In this document: piece after piece, positions 49,701 through 62,488 of the stretch
Layout: the number at the start of each line of letters is the position of its first letter
Position numbering within the stretch: the stretch's first letter is position 1
NCBI RefSeq assembly: GCF_905163445.1
Contig: NC_053195.1
Location: forward strand, 7,368,501-7,432,500
Origin: Pararge aegeria
Lineage: Eukaryota > Arthropoda > Insecta > Lepidoptera > Nymphalidae
DNA: 64,000 nucleotides
Direction of reading: 5' to 3'
Notes under the pieces: generated by a model
What the model saw: only the letters and a program-made list of their open reading frames with translations
The model's database searches: none
Told to the model about the DNA's origin: nothing
Made by a program: the position numbers and the translations under genes

Positions 49701-50249
49701 AGGTAAGTACACTAGGACTGAATGCTCTGTGGGTGCTAAAAGATTAAAAAAAGCATATTTTATTTTTTGCACGCTCGCAGAGAAAGTAAGTTCAAGCAGT
49801 AGTAGCACTTTTTGTGATAGTGCTCGTCCGAGGAAGTAGCAACTCCATGCTTATATCTAAAATTAATTAAAAAAAACCACTGAAACACCATCATCCTCTG
49901 GTAGTCTTCAACCGTAACTTATATTTATGAATCAACGCTGACGCGATAATATTAAATATTGAAAACACAACACTAGCTAAAATAACAAAAAATCTATACC
50001 CACTCCGTAAACACCGAATCTATAATAATATATGATAATAATTATAAGAACCTCTCTATAAGTCTGTGAACCCTGCAAATTAGAGCCCTAGCTAGCTCGA
50101 CAGACAGATAAAGTGGGCTAACGTATAAACCTCTTCTTTTTGACTCGGGATTTAAAAAATAATATCTTTGTAAACACAACACAACAGTTGTAATTCATCA
50201 GGCACCCACTCCTGAGGTTAAAATTATAAACAACAAAAAAAAGTCCAGC
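46721..50249. other. non-coding, nothing identified
   Basis: AT-rich. Several 60-100-codon open frames (for example 48141-47959 minus and 49525-49839 plus) show no domain and have no splice context. No strong repeats. Confidence 0.4.
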
Positions 50250-50460
50250 GAGATAAAAACGACATTGTCGCATGATAAATGATCAGATTTAAATTTAGGA
50301 CCAAAAGTTAAGGTTCCAGCACCTTATAACGAACGCGACGAGTCCCGGTTATAATTATAATTAATATTCTTACAGAATTAAAGTGGTCGACCGGGGGAAA
50401 AAAAATAAGATTCGACGCGAGAATTAATAACAAACAAATGGGCTACCTGCCGTGTTTTTT
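50250..50460. promoter_or_regulatory. candidate enhancer with TAATTA cluster
   Basis: GTTATAATTATAATTAATAT at about 50348 sits in a short GC-richer, TE-free block that also holds GATAAATGATCAG and GAGAATTAATAAC. Homeodomain-type sites are dense. Confidence 0.3.
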
Positions 50461-50779
50461 GTGAGCCCCCACAGGTAAGGCTGTGATGATGAAAGGAAAT
50501 CATATGCAACTGTCTTAGATTTTAAACAATATTGCCAGATTTTGATACGGTTGCACCTTTTTTTTATACCGATCGGCTCCATTCATAGGAAACATCTTTA
50601 CGTGTAAACAAGGAAAAAAATATGCGTTGCCACTACTTGGCGTAAGATGGCGACGTCATCGTACAGTTATTTGCGAAGGCTTTATTAATCAAACACACCG
50701 AGGTACTTTTAAGTCGAAAGCTTGGGCATCATATTTCTTCACGGGTGTGACTGTGACTTGTTGGAAAAGAAAACAAAAA

Positions 50780-51520
50780 AATAACTGTGCGGTCAAGTGC
50801 GTGTCAGAAAGCGCGTAAGGTAGGGTTCTGTAGTCGCTCCGATAAAGTAAAATGCAGTCGTGCAATTTGAAAGAATTAACACATACCAAAAAAGCGTCGA
50901 TTTTTAACATAGTAACCCTGAAATACGCAAAATAAGTGAATTCAAATTCAAATTCAAATTCAAAATTTCTTTATTCATGTAGGCCTATCACAGGCACTTA
51001 TGAAGCGTTCATACATATTTGTTTACAAAATTAGTAGTAGTGATGACTTAAGTACCGCCAAATGCCTTTTTCTATACAGCAATACTATATACGCCGTTTT
51101 TATTTAAAACCGAACATAATACCTAATTCTACCATAATATATAGGTAATCTATTAGTATTTTTTCCGGGGTTTAACGAAAATGTACTCTATCTGAAAAGC
51201 TATAAGGTTTGTTTTAATTTTCTTTTATATCTTACAGTTTATAATACAACATACATTTACCAATTAGAATTTAAAGTAAGCAACAGTTTCTTTAAATAGG
51301 CTTTGTTGGTAAAAAAAGTGTTTGCTTTTGTAATTTTTCACTTAGAATTTATTCTTACAAGATGCCAGAGCAGATCAACTTGGTCGGTTAAATATCGTAA
51401 GTTATCTGAACCTGTATTGTCTCCCTGATTAAGAAATAATGGACGGCATGGCCACGGACAGATAGACAAACATTCACAACCCGAATTGCTTTTGTTTCAA
51501 TACGGAACCCTAAAAAGCTG
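50780..51520. mobile_element. repeat interrupted by a reversed LINE tail
   Basis: The left part GCGGTCAAGTGCGTGTCAG...GGTAGGGTTCTGTAG and right part CACGGACAGATAGACAAAC...ATACGGAACCCTA match the two sides of a common lepidopteran repeat (CAAGTGCGAGT ... GGACAGACAG ... GGAACCCTA). Between them, at 50938-51100, lies a minus-strand LINE 3' tail with (TTCAAA)4 at 50941-50964 and TAGGCCTATC, related to bases 1-75. Confidence 0.5.
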
Positions 51521-51933
51521 CATTGGTAACAAGAAACCGGCGATTCGAAATTCGGGACAAAGGAGAGGAACTCTCTAAACGTGATACCATAATGACAAAA
51601 CAGAAATATGATTTCGATTAAATTGTGCGACGGAGAGGTTATGATTAGCTCTCGTGCAGTGTGTGAGAGGGATAGATTGCTAGTTAATAATAAAAATATT
51701 TTATTTGTATAGTGGGGTAAAACACCCCCGCTGTGGGCTGTTTGGTCGGGACGGCATCCATCATCATTATATTAACCGATTTAACACTTTTGAACAGATT
51801 CCGATGTCGGTTGGTGGTAAATTTATATTGGGGACAAAAGTGCAGATGAAACACGAGTTTTAGTTTACGATAAGGGGAGCCGTTTTATTAACCCCCCCAA
51901 ACGTAAAACTCGACGTTTTGTATGTTTACTATG

Positions 51934-52266
51934 CTATTTTCTTCGTTTGTCTGCTACTGATTGGTTTTAGCAATGTCAAACTTGGCTAGGTTTTATCTTA
52001 GTCAACGTTTGGGTTATCCTTTTTAAATTGTTAGTTCTTGTTGATTCCTGATGATTTTCATTAAGATTTCTATAGCTTTTGAAATAACGAAACATTGAAG
52101 CAAACGCTTATTTTCTTCTTATGTCTGCTCCTGATCGGTTTTCAGGACGTCACCTTGGCTGTTTTATATATGTATTAACGTAGAGGCTCCTTTTTGGATA
52201 CTGTTTTTAAATGGTTTGTTATGTTTATTCATTTGCATTTGAAAAAACGAAACATTAAAGTAAACG
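51934..52266. repeat. degenerate tandem duplication, 160-174-bp unit
   Basis: Unit 1 (51934-52106) and unit 2 (52107-52266) share TATTTTCTTC..TGTCTGCT.CTGAT.GGTTTT, CTTGGCT.GTTTTAT, and CGAAACATT(G/A)AAG(C/T)AAACG at their ends. Differences are substitutions plus a few indels. Confidence 0.6.
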
Positions 52267-52299
52267 ATAATCTGTTACATAATTCCGCTCAGGAAAATA

Positions 52300-53172
52300 G
52301 AATCTAAGTATCTTTATTTGCAAAATACACGTTTAAAAGCTGTTACATATTTAGGTAATACAAAAGGTTTTAGGTTATAGTTTATAGCGTGCAAAATTTA
52401 AGCATCATGCAAATAATGCAACAACTGTCATTTAGTTGTAAAAACAGTAAACAGTATAAAAGTTCTTATTTTAACCATTTTTTGAGTTCAGATCAAATAC
52501 AGTTGTCAGACTCCCCTCCTCCTGCGGTCGTCGTACGAGGCGATTAGCTTAGTTTATTTTTATTTTGTTTATAAACAGTATCAAAATATCATAGCAGTTC
52601 AATTAAAATCAAAACTTAGCTTAGGTAACGAACCCCGGACTTTTAATTAATATTTAAAGGCATTACAGGCCTTTCACTATTTAAAGCATTAGAGTTTTAA
52701 ATTTTTAATTCTCCGTCTAACCTAAACCTTAATTTAGATAGCCTGACTTGACTAAAATTCTAAGTTTTTTTATTTAATACCTCAAAATCATTAGCTTTAA
52801 GAACGACAACAATTTTTAATTTCACATTGCAAAAACATTTTAATGATTCTAACATGAGTGTGATGTGTTTCGTTAGGTAATTGATTTAATTAAATCTTTA
52901 TATTGGTCGCCGTATTAAGCAACACAAACTGATTACTGACCCAGTCCATACAACACCCTGTATGGAGCATGATTAATACACGAGAGGAAACTGGGCCAAA
53001 CTAATTTTCTAGTCAGTCAACATAGTCCCAACGTGAATCTGTCTTGAGTATTGAATCACTGCGATGATATTATTTATCCTTCCTATTTATTATTCTGAAT
53101 GGAAAACCTTGCTACTAAATTATTTAAACTCATTTAGGTACTTTTTCTATTGATCTCTAATATCTAACTATT
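52300..53172. other. non-coding DNA, possible retroelement scraps
   Basis: ATCTTTATTTGCAAAATACA near 52310 and CTCCTCCTGCGGTCGTCGTA near 52515 resemble reversed LINE pieces. No gene. Confidence 0.3.
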
Positions 53173-53195
53173 ATGCTAATGCATTGTTCTAATTG

Positions 53196-53646
53196 CATTG
53201 CTCATCGAACACGCATAGCGCGGTGTTATGTGTTCTCTGTACTCCTATATGGCGTAGAAGCTTGGACTCTAACAGAGACCATGTCCAGGAAACTCGAAGC
53301 GTTCGAGATGTGGGTGTACAGACGTATGTTAAAAATATCTTGGACAGATCGTAGCACTGTATTGTAGAGAATGGGTAAGGTTCCAGAGGTACTCTTAACA
53401 ATTAAAAAAAGAAAGTTAGAATATTTTGGTCATGTGATGCGGAACACCAAAAAGTATGAACTTCTTCAGCTTATCGTACAAGGTAAAGTGGCAGGCAGAA
53501 GAAGGCCTGGCCGAAGAAGAATATCATGGCTCAAAAATCTACGACAATGGTTTGGAAAGAGCACCAAATCATTATTTAGAGCAGCGGTGTCCAAGGTAGA
53601 GATGGCCCTAATGATTGCCAATCTTCGTAAGGAGACGGCACCCTAA
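53196..53646 (+). pseudogene. LINE ORF2 C-terminal pseudogene (RTE-like reverse transcriptase)
   Basis: One plus-strand frame reads IARCYVFSVLLYGVEAWTLT, ...FEMWVYRRMLKISWTDR, a stop (TAG 53365-53367), then RMGKVPEVL...RKLEYFGHVMRN and KVAGRRRPGRRRISWLKNLR, ending at TAA 53644-53646. These motifs mark the end of the reverse-transcriptase ORF2 of lepidopteran RTE-like LINEs. The in-frame stop lies where a few residues also seem deleted. The polymerase catalytic core is not present, so the copy is 5'-truncated and inactive. Confidence 0.8.
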
Positions 53647-55269
53647 GAAGATTGTTCTAATTTGTGAATCATCAAATAGCCTTTACATAATCTGCATAAT
53701 ATATACTATTCTGGGCATTGCAATATTTGAATTATTTGTAATGTTTGTTATTACAGATATGAAGGTATATTAGGGGAATTCTGTAGCAGAATTTCCGCAT
53801 TCCCTTGAAAAAGTTGTTAGCATCTTACACCTGAAATTAATAACATCAATCTAATTTGAGTTCTTTAAATCAAATAGTACAAATCAGCTTTTCAACAGAG
53901 AACATTAAGAAAAGTATATAAGGAATGTGATTAATCTTTGATCTGAAGATTTTGGATTAAGTTGACTGATATTTATTAGCGACATTATACAGCTACTTTT
54001 CCAAATGCTGTATATATAGTTATGTATATATAAAAATGAATCTTACACTCAATTGGTAACTTATATACAAGAAAATAATTCAAACGCGTCAATATGTAAT
54101 TGCAACAAAATCCTTTACAAATAACCGCAAATTCTTCGAGATCAGCGGGCACAAAAAAATGTTTCTGTTTTTGGTCTCATGTCTCTAAGCAACTCGCCAC
54201 TCGTTTATGGAGTGCTTCGGCCATTACTTCATTACGCTTTTTACGTCAATTATTATTTTCCAATGTTACATTAATTGACATGTTACTAACTTGTACCTCA
54301 TTACGAATCTCACCATAGTAAAATCGCCGACTAAATTTAAACGCACATCATATTTGAACTTAACTGATGCTTATCACTCAAGTTTACTGTTCAAAATAAA
54401 CCACATTTGAGTGGATACTCAACTTAGGTCACATTTTCCAATCTAGTGATTATTAATTGTTAAACGTGGAATAATTAATACGCTGTGTAATTATTAAAAA
54501 AAAACAGCTATATAAAATTATAAATTAAAAAACTATTAATTATAGTAATATAGTTTAAACTGAGAAAAATAAATACAAACAATCAATATAGGTATAGAAA
54601 CAGAAGATAATGCAAAACAAATTAAAAAAAGCAAAATCACAGACAAAAGTAATAAAGGCGAAATGTTGCACTATACTCAGGAAATGTAATTAAATTAAAT
54701 GATGCATGTCATATTAAAATGGGTATTGATATGCAAAGCTGGTTAATAGAGTTACGGCCGATCCCAGACTCTCCCATGCGTTGTTCACAAATTTTTATTC
54801 ACTAATCAATAAGATTTGACCCTAATACCGATACATACATTGATCCAACAATGACATTAGCCTTCAATGGAACGTTTTGTTTCGACTATGCAAGGTATTT
54901 AGGTATTTAGTATCTAACCAATAATTGTATACTTTTTTAGAAAAATTAAATTTATATAAGTAAAATTAGAGATTTTTCATCGACGATGGCTTAGTTTAAT
55001 TTGTTTGTATTTTTCTTAATTTCAACACAAAAATGTCTGAAAATTAAGGCTTTTTTTTAGAAAAATCCTTCGTTTGTATATTTATAATATTTATAAAAAA
55101 TATATTAAATAATTCTTGATTAAATTAACAATTATTGCATCTTCAGAATATTTGCTTTCGTAAACATAAGGCGAGAGGTTGTAGTTAGAACAAATGCTAC
55201 AGAAAACAGGCGGGAAATCTTACAATCATAAAAATTTACTGTCCAATAAAAAAACCTCAAGTATAGACT
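53647..55269. other. non-coding, nothing identified
   Basis: AT-rich. The 72-codon plus-strand frame 54100-54318 has no domain. Confidence 0.4.
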
Positions 55270-55510
55270 CCGAACATATTAGTGTCATATAAAGCCACGA
55301 AGGGCATCAATTTCGCAACGTTCAAGTACTAAAGCCAATAATTAAGAAGGTGATTAAATCTCGGGATAAAGCTCATTCCGTTAATTACTCCCTAAAGCTA
55401 CAGGTTTGCCGGCCTCGGTTTTTGCCATCGACATAATTTAATAAGCATATTAACCGGGCCGATGCCATAGATAAGTAACTCGCCTCGGGCGATTCTTACT
55501 ACTATACCGT
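55270..55510. promoter_or_regulatory. candidate enhancer
   Basis: TE-free block with CAATAATTAAGAAGG, GTTAATTACTCCC, CATAATTTAATAAGC, GATAAG and balanced GC patches such as GCCGGCCTCGG. Its composition contrasts with the flanks. Confidence 0.3.
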
Positions 55511-56379
55511 AAGTTTATACATCGACGGTAAAGAAATTACTGTTTCTTGAATTAAGAATAGGATGTACCTTTTGATGATGATGTAATCTTCCTACCTTAT
55601 CTACCTTTAATTATTTGTATGGAAAACTCACTCTTCATCGATAATTGAGAATAAATAGCTGTGAATGGTTTCTCAAGTAGATATTTCTCAAAATTTAAAA
55701 TCATAGGTACACCATTTCAAAAATAATAAGTACAAAACTGCAGTTTTTTGCAACAAGATGTTATGATAAAGGAACTGTTTCTTTTCTCATACAAATCTAC
55801 TTCATGCCTCTTAATACAAAAATAACGTTGCAAATTCAATTTTTAACTGTAAAGTTCAGGGTGTTATTGCATTTGCAGCATAGAAGTTGACTGTACACAC
55901 TTATTGCGCGGGTCAAAGAGGAATGACCAAGTAACCGTCTAATGAAAGCGAGAAGATGTTTCTGACTCCAATCACAGTTGTTCAAAACACATTCACATTA
56001 CAATCAATTTAAGCCCTCACATCGTTCGGGGTACGACACTGCGTCTGGTCGGGCAATCTCTGCGTGTGGCGTCCTATCCGACTCTTTAATAAGGATACTT
56101 TGTATGAATCGGCTATCCTATTACGATGCAAGACTTTACTACCAACTTATCGTCAACATTTAATGAATAATAATGCACTTCTATTTTAACTTTGATTTTT
56201 TGCAGTTTGTTATCAAAATTCTTATTTACTCAAATTAAAGTTGTCGTTTATTATTTGTTTAGATTTTGGTTCAAATATTTTGGGGATAAACTATAGTTGA
56301 ATGGCAAAATAAAAGAATTCCAATTAGGATTCCAAACTATGAACAAGCAGGAAACGGAAGAATTAATTGTTATTGTGTA

Positions 56380-57060
56380 AACCGTAATGTCCTATTGCCG
56401 TTCATTAGGATGAGGCAAATTGAGGTGCGTTACGACATTGCCACAAAAGACTTCCATTAGCATCTCATAGGCTTAATTAGACATCCACGTATCGGGTGGT
56501 CGCCCACGCTAGTCCGCGTCCGTCTGTGGCAATCAAATTAGAAGCCAGCAAACAATGCGGCCGACTCGACCGTGCCACCCCACGACAAAACGTTTTCTCG
56601 CAATCTTCGATCACCGGATTAAGGGTAAGTCTCGTCTCGCACGTTTTATCTCCGATTGTCCTCACTTAACGCACACTTTACGCCGAGTGCCCCTCGAGAG
56701 GAAATTGAAAGCGATCGCTTTCCCCACTATCTTATCTATAGTGTTACACTAATTAATCGATGCACCACGATCGTCGTTAGAGGTAAATAATGCCTACATT
56801 GAGTCGGGCCGTGATTTATCGGTGTGAATAGACAAAAGTGTCGCGGGCGGAGCGGGCCGGAACAATGCGATGGAATGTCGTCGCAAGCCGGTCGCTCGCC
56901 GCGCTCGTGCGGCTCGTGAATGCGGATTATTAATAACTCGCCCGCTCTTCGGGATGACTCGGTCTGAGCGACTTCCATCCCACTCTTAGCCCGGAGCATC
57001 CACTCCACCTGTGCTATATGACCGGGCCTTAATTTATTCACGCTTTTTAAATATTCAGTT
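56380..57060. promoter_or_regulatory. candidate conserved enhancer, largest GC-rich island upstream
   Basis: About 680 bp of GC-richer, TE-free DNA. It contains GTGTAAAC, TAGGCTTAATTAGAC, CTAATTAATCGATGC (56749-56763), GGATTATTAATAACTCG, AACAATG Sox-like words and CACCTG E-boxes. Short open frames on both strands (56665-56477, 56555-56752, 57041-56736) overlap and lack domains. Enhancer is the simplest reading; an uncharacterised promoter or 5' exon of zfh2 cannot be excluded. Confidence 0.4.
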
Positions 57061-58300
57061 GATGCCCGAGCATTGCATCAGTGTTCATTCTTCGTTCGAT
57101 CCGATATTATGCAAATAACGTTAAATATCTATTTTCCCCGACATTTTCCAAATGGTTATATTCTTACAGATTTTTATAACGCATTCGAATATTCTCCCCT
57201 CGATTTCATCATTCCCTCTCCTATGTATGAACAATGCATGACAATAGCATCGGTGCGGATTATAACAAATTCCCCTGATTATGTGGGTTCATATTTTCGT
57301 AACAATAAGACAAAATAGTTATAATGTCACATGTGTGTACATTTTACCGCTTTTGGAACTAATTGGGATATTTCATAATTCTTCGATTATTGAATGTGAA
57401 CATCTGCTCATTCTATATCTATAGAGAAAAATAATAAGTCACGGTAGGGATTCTATAAATAGGTTCAATTATTAATAAAATAAAAATCTTTTACCTACTT
57501 ATATCTAATAATCGAGTAGGAAAGAGTATTAACTGCTACTAAATTTGCCTTAACAAAACTGTGAGAGAAAAAAAGAAGATATATGTAAACAGCCAACGTT
57601 AATAAGCCGGTTACCGCTATCGAAGAAAATTAGCATAGAAAAGCTCAAAATGTAAACTAAAATAAAATTAATGTCTTATTTACTGCAACCTTACGTGCCT
57701 AATAGAAGATATTTACATAAATAACACACCGCAAGTATGATAAAGAACGGGTTAGGCAGAAAGATTTATTTTTTGTTTAAAAAAAGGATGAAATAATGCT
57801 AGAGGGAAAAAATAACAAAACTGGGAAAGGCAAACTAATTGTGGAGGCGTGTCAAAAGGAAAATGTAGTATGAAATTACCTTTCACGTTCTGTAGTTATC
57901 AGTGAGGCAAATGAGATCAGTTTTTGTCGTCAGCGATACCTATGCACGTTTGCCGGCCCTATAACAACACGTAATGCCCAAATGAAATTTTGGTGTTGCA
58001 GGGCGTAAGATAAAGACATATTTATGGTTTCCTTATGATCTTTTTTACAATGCAAGAAAATAAGGTTTAACGTTCGGAAAGTTACAAGGGCATTTATTTT
58101 CAAATGTTACATGATTTTTATGCAAACCAAATAAAATCCTGCAATTGATAAAAGGCATCGATAAATTTTATATTTAAAATCAGCGATAAAACCAAGGTAT
58201 GTTGTACCTACTCTTTTTTATTGTTGAGTCGAAAAACATATCTATTTTTACGATCTGTAAAAGTTTTAACAAATTAGTCATATTTTAATTGATGCCTTTT
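57061..58300. other. non-coding, nothing identified
   Basis: TATGCAAATAACG near 57110 is octamer-like and may extend the preceding island. Otherwise AT-rich DNA. Confidence 0.4.
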
Positions 58301-58528
58301 ATTCACGAAAGCTACGAGAACCGATGGACGTTGGGTCTTAAGGTGCTGAAATGGCGACCTTGCACCGGTAAGCGCAGCGTAGGTCGGCCCCCTACGAGGT
58401 GGACTGATGACATCAGGCGAGTCGCTGGGAGCTGCTGGAGGCAAGCGGCCCAGGACCGTGTATTGTGGAACTCCCTACAAAAGACCTATGTCCAGCAGTG
58501 GACGATGATGATGATGATTCACGAAAGC
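58301..58528 (+). mobile_element. young 5'-truncated LINE insertion with 12-bp target-site duplication
   Basis: The insert at 58313-58516 reads RWTLGLKVLKWRPC, then KRSVGRPPTRWTDDIRRVAG, then QAAQDRVLWNSLQKTYVQQW, the extreme C-terminus of an RTE-like ORF2. It ends in a (GAT)n tail. ATTCACGAAAGC flanks it at 58301-58312 and 58517-58528, both perfect. An intact frame and perfect duplication indicate recent insertion. Confidence 0.85.
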
Positions 58529-60739
58529 ATATACTATGATACAATTAAGTTTACTTTAGCACCTTGTTTCAATTTTATACCTATAGAGGTTAGCTTATGT
58601 GTCCAGCTCACGAACCATTTTTTGCGTATTTTATCATCGGTTTATAAGTCGTGAGCGACTTCATTCTCATAATTAGTTTTACCGTTACGGAGTACTTTAC
58701 ATTTTGAATGGGTGGGCTTATTGATTGCCACTTTAGGTGTCGTGAAATAGGGCTTGTTTATTTTTAAGGTACTTTCTCTACTTAATGTTTATTTATCTAA
58801 ACGACGTTATTTTTTATGAGCATCGAATTATTTGAGTGATTTAATGAAGCAACTTGTAGTAAAAGAAAAATATTTGTTTTTTTTTTTACAATCTCAGGTT
58901 GTTTTTTACTGGTGACTATTAGTACTATACTTCTAGAATTGGTAACATTAACACATTCTAATGCTAATTGTTGCTCGCAAAAGCTATCGTTTCGTGTAAC
59001 ATGTAATAAGAGAAAACGAGGCTCTTCACAAATTTAATTATCAACGTTACGGAGACAGCAAGTGGCTTCATGAGATATGGTTACATAAAGAGTATGAAGG
59101 TTTGCGACAGGATACCGAGAAATTGGAGTAACTGGAGCCTCACCACATTTAAGTGAAGAAGTTTATAAGCAAAGTAGTAGCAGATAATTAATTTTTACCA
59201 ATTTTCGTAAATTATGAAGGTTGAAGTATTTCATTTATCCGATTATTATTTTTGATCACTGATAATGAATGACTTAATACTTCGTTAATAAGCAAAGGCC
59301 AATAAGACAGCCTTTAATAAGACTTGATAGCATAAAGAAAGTAAAAACATAAAGCAAAGCTAATATTAATATGTGACTTTACTCCCTAACGTTCGACGTC
59401 AAAAGTGACTGATGATCAATCCCAATTGTCCAAGAACAATTCCATTTTTAAACTAATTCTTATAATGGAACGGAATCTTTGAAGGTGTGTGTAATTTATG
59501 AGTTCCGTCATGTCTTACATTATTATTATAGAATTAAAAATAAAGAACAGGAACTTTTTCTTACATATAGATAAATCCTAAGAGATATTACAGTACAAAG
59601 TCTAACCGTAACTATTGATATGAACGCAAATAAAATTATTTTATTTTAACATCCAATTGGCAGCCATGTAAAACTATCGAATTATGACTATAACTATTTC
59701 AAAATGTATTGCTCGTGATTGTTGAGTTAATATTCCACCGACCAATAGGATTGTCCTGAAAACTCTGTTTGTCTTAATAATAAAAACGTACAAGCAAATT
59801 ATCAGGTCCTACCTAATTTACACTTTATGTTTAAGTATTAAGGTTTATATTTGGTTATCTCAAAACTTACGATAGACGTCAGTCAGCTAATAAGTCAAAT
59901 AGCTTTTACCAGGTGTCCGATAAATGGAAAACTACTAATTAAAGTACTTTACTCTGTCGCGACTTAAATGGAATAACGTATAGTTGGTCGTAAGAAGTTT
60001 AATTAATCTGCCTTCTGACGCAACGAATGGATCGTTTTCTTCCTATTAGTGGCCGAAAGCAGTTTGTTCAATTGATTTGCTATGTAGCAATAACAGCAAC
60101 AGCCTCTGTGTTCTGTGTTTGCACAAAGAATTTAAAGAGTTAGAGTTTGTAAAGATCAAAGCGACGGATGATTAGCGGATTGCTTGTGGATATTGTTGTT
60201 ACATAAGTAGACACTAATGGTTCTAGGTGCGCGTCATAGGTAATTGTGATACACGTTTTAGCACTTCTTTGTGAGCAAGGCCGCAGATTTAACCGTTTAA
60301 TTGGACATACAGTGACAGTTAAAATAAGATTACTTAATATGATCACTTTGAAGGAATTCCTCATGTTACACAATTTTGAAGGTAGCCCATTTAAATAATA
60401 TGTCCAAGACAATGCGGGCGGGGTTCCAAACAAATTATTTACGCTACGCACAATTCTAACGACAGTGCAACAAAATATATGGGTACACATAAAAAAGATG
60501 TAGATGACCAAGTAACGATGTAAAGTGAATGGACAACAATAATTACATCGCGCAGTGGAGCCTTAGTGCGTATCGTCGCTACATTTCTCGAAGTGGAATG
60601 AATAAACTCTTTAGATCACATTCCAAAGAGGCCATATATTATCGACATTAAACAAAATGTGTTGTGATACAATAATAGATCCAATAAATCCAGTTTAGTG
60701 AAGATTCTATTGTAATAAAGAAGGCGATATTTCGAAGAC
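58529..60739. other. non-coding, nothing identified
   Basis: AT-rich. The 123-codon minus-strand frame 60511-60140 has no domain, no codon signature and no splice context. Confidence 0.4.
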
Positions 60740-61190
60740 ATTAAAGTTCTCCGGGTCGTAATAATTACGGACGACACATTTTAACATTAAGACACCCACG
60801 CGTTCTATGTTGTGGCTTTAAACTTGTATAATTTGTGTTAATGCCGTAATATATGAGGCTTCAGGGATCCCTCTCACCCAGCGCGCAATACATTCGATCG
60901 TTAATAAAATTATCAAAATCTAAACAGGTTTTATGAACGTCGTGAGGTATAAAGAGTCCGTAGTCGGCTCGGACTTATGAATGGAAATGGATTTTGATAT
61001 TTCTAAGTGTTTTAAGGTCGTAAATAATTTATCTCCGCGTGATATTTCCGTTGGTCGAATTTAAATGTTTGAATTGATCATCGCCGCGACTCGATTGCTA
61101 CCGGATTTTTAAATCCGCATCAACATAACGTTTTATTTCGTAATTTTGATTGAACACATATTACGCGTACTAACCGGTTAGCATGCGTAT
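60740..61190. promoter_or_regulatory. candidate enhancer with Hox/Cad-like words
   Basis: TE-free block containing CGTAATAATTACGG, CGTTAATAAAATTATC, GGTTTTATGAACG, ATAATTTATCTCC and CGTTTTATTTCG. GC is higher than the flanks and there is no coding frame. Confidence 0.3.
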
Positions 61191-62488
61191 TGGCTAGAAA
61201 TGACTTGCTATTGAGCTAATATTTTTAGTTTTGTTCAAATTTAGTTACTCGACATTCATCGTTCCTTCGTCATTTGCTAGTCGTTCAGTTTCCTCGCCAT
61301 CGTATAATGCTTCAGGTGCTCTAATGCGTTGTCAAAAAACTGTTTTCTACGAATCTTATGCTCAATCTGATTGATTTTAAGTTTTGTATAAGTTCAAAAA
61401 TTGTTTATTAAAAACTTCGAAAAGCCTTGATTTGAAATAGGTATCAGTCTTATTTGTAAAAATATATTTGAATCAAATATTAACTGGGAAATGTTATATA
61501 TATCATAAGGCTACCATAAGGACCTATCAGTACTCGTAGAATAGTGGACCCGCTGTCTGAAATTCAATATGAACTATACAAAAATCACAAATACCTTAAA
61601 AAAAACTCATTTACAGCAGAATACATCTCCCATCCATTGTTATATAATTTTTGGGTGTATTCAATTGTAATGCAAACGTTGTATATCAACGAAACAATTA
61701 TGTCATTCCTAAAAGACCATTTCATTGTCTTACTATATTAATTCACTGTGTATTGTCATACGTGATATATGTACTGATTGCTCGCTAAAGTTGACTCAAA
61801 AGATATACCCATTGAAAATTAGGTTTTTATTATGTAGAGTCAAGGCGTTATGATGACGAAATGTATCCTGCTAACTACCGCACAGATGATGACGACTAAC
61901 TACCACACAAAAGTTAACTTTCTTTGAATCTCCAGTAGAGCTCCTCATTAAAATCAAAATTTTATTTTTTAATTGCTACAGAAAAGTTTTATTCAGTTAT
62001 TTCACGATACCACTGTGAAGTTTCATGGAGAAACCGAATATAATGCTCTGTGAGACATCATAGTAAGTAATATGGTGTAAGACACATCTGCAAAAAAGCA
62101 AGAGTTTAGCGCATTTAAAAATACGGATATAAACAATCTATTTAGCTCAATAACATTTGTAGAGAAATACACTGTCAGACTTTATAGTAGTTTGTTAATA
62201 TGGATGTAAGGCATCTTAAGGCAAGTTAAGTAGATAATTCACTGTACAGGTATATAATTATTCAGAACACAAGTGGATTTACTTTATGCGGCACACGACC
62301 TGACTTGTTAACACACACCCTTCTTCTTTGTGGGTTAACGACTTAGACCCATTTTGCAGATCGATCGCCAGGTATTAGTTACACCTATGAATTTTCCTTA
62401 TGCGATTCTGTAAGAACTTGACAGTCATTATTTTAGGCAAAACTAGTACTATTGTACATCACCTTTGCATTGATACCAGTGATTCGAT
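61191..62488. other. non-coding, nothing identified
   Basis: AT-rich with no recognisable gene or repeat ends. Confidence 0.4.

Noticed and set aside
60140..60511. 123-codon minus-strand open frame
   Set aside because: Longest upstream frame, but its codons and composition look random, with no domain, signal or neighbour to support it.
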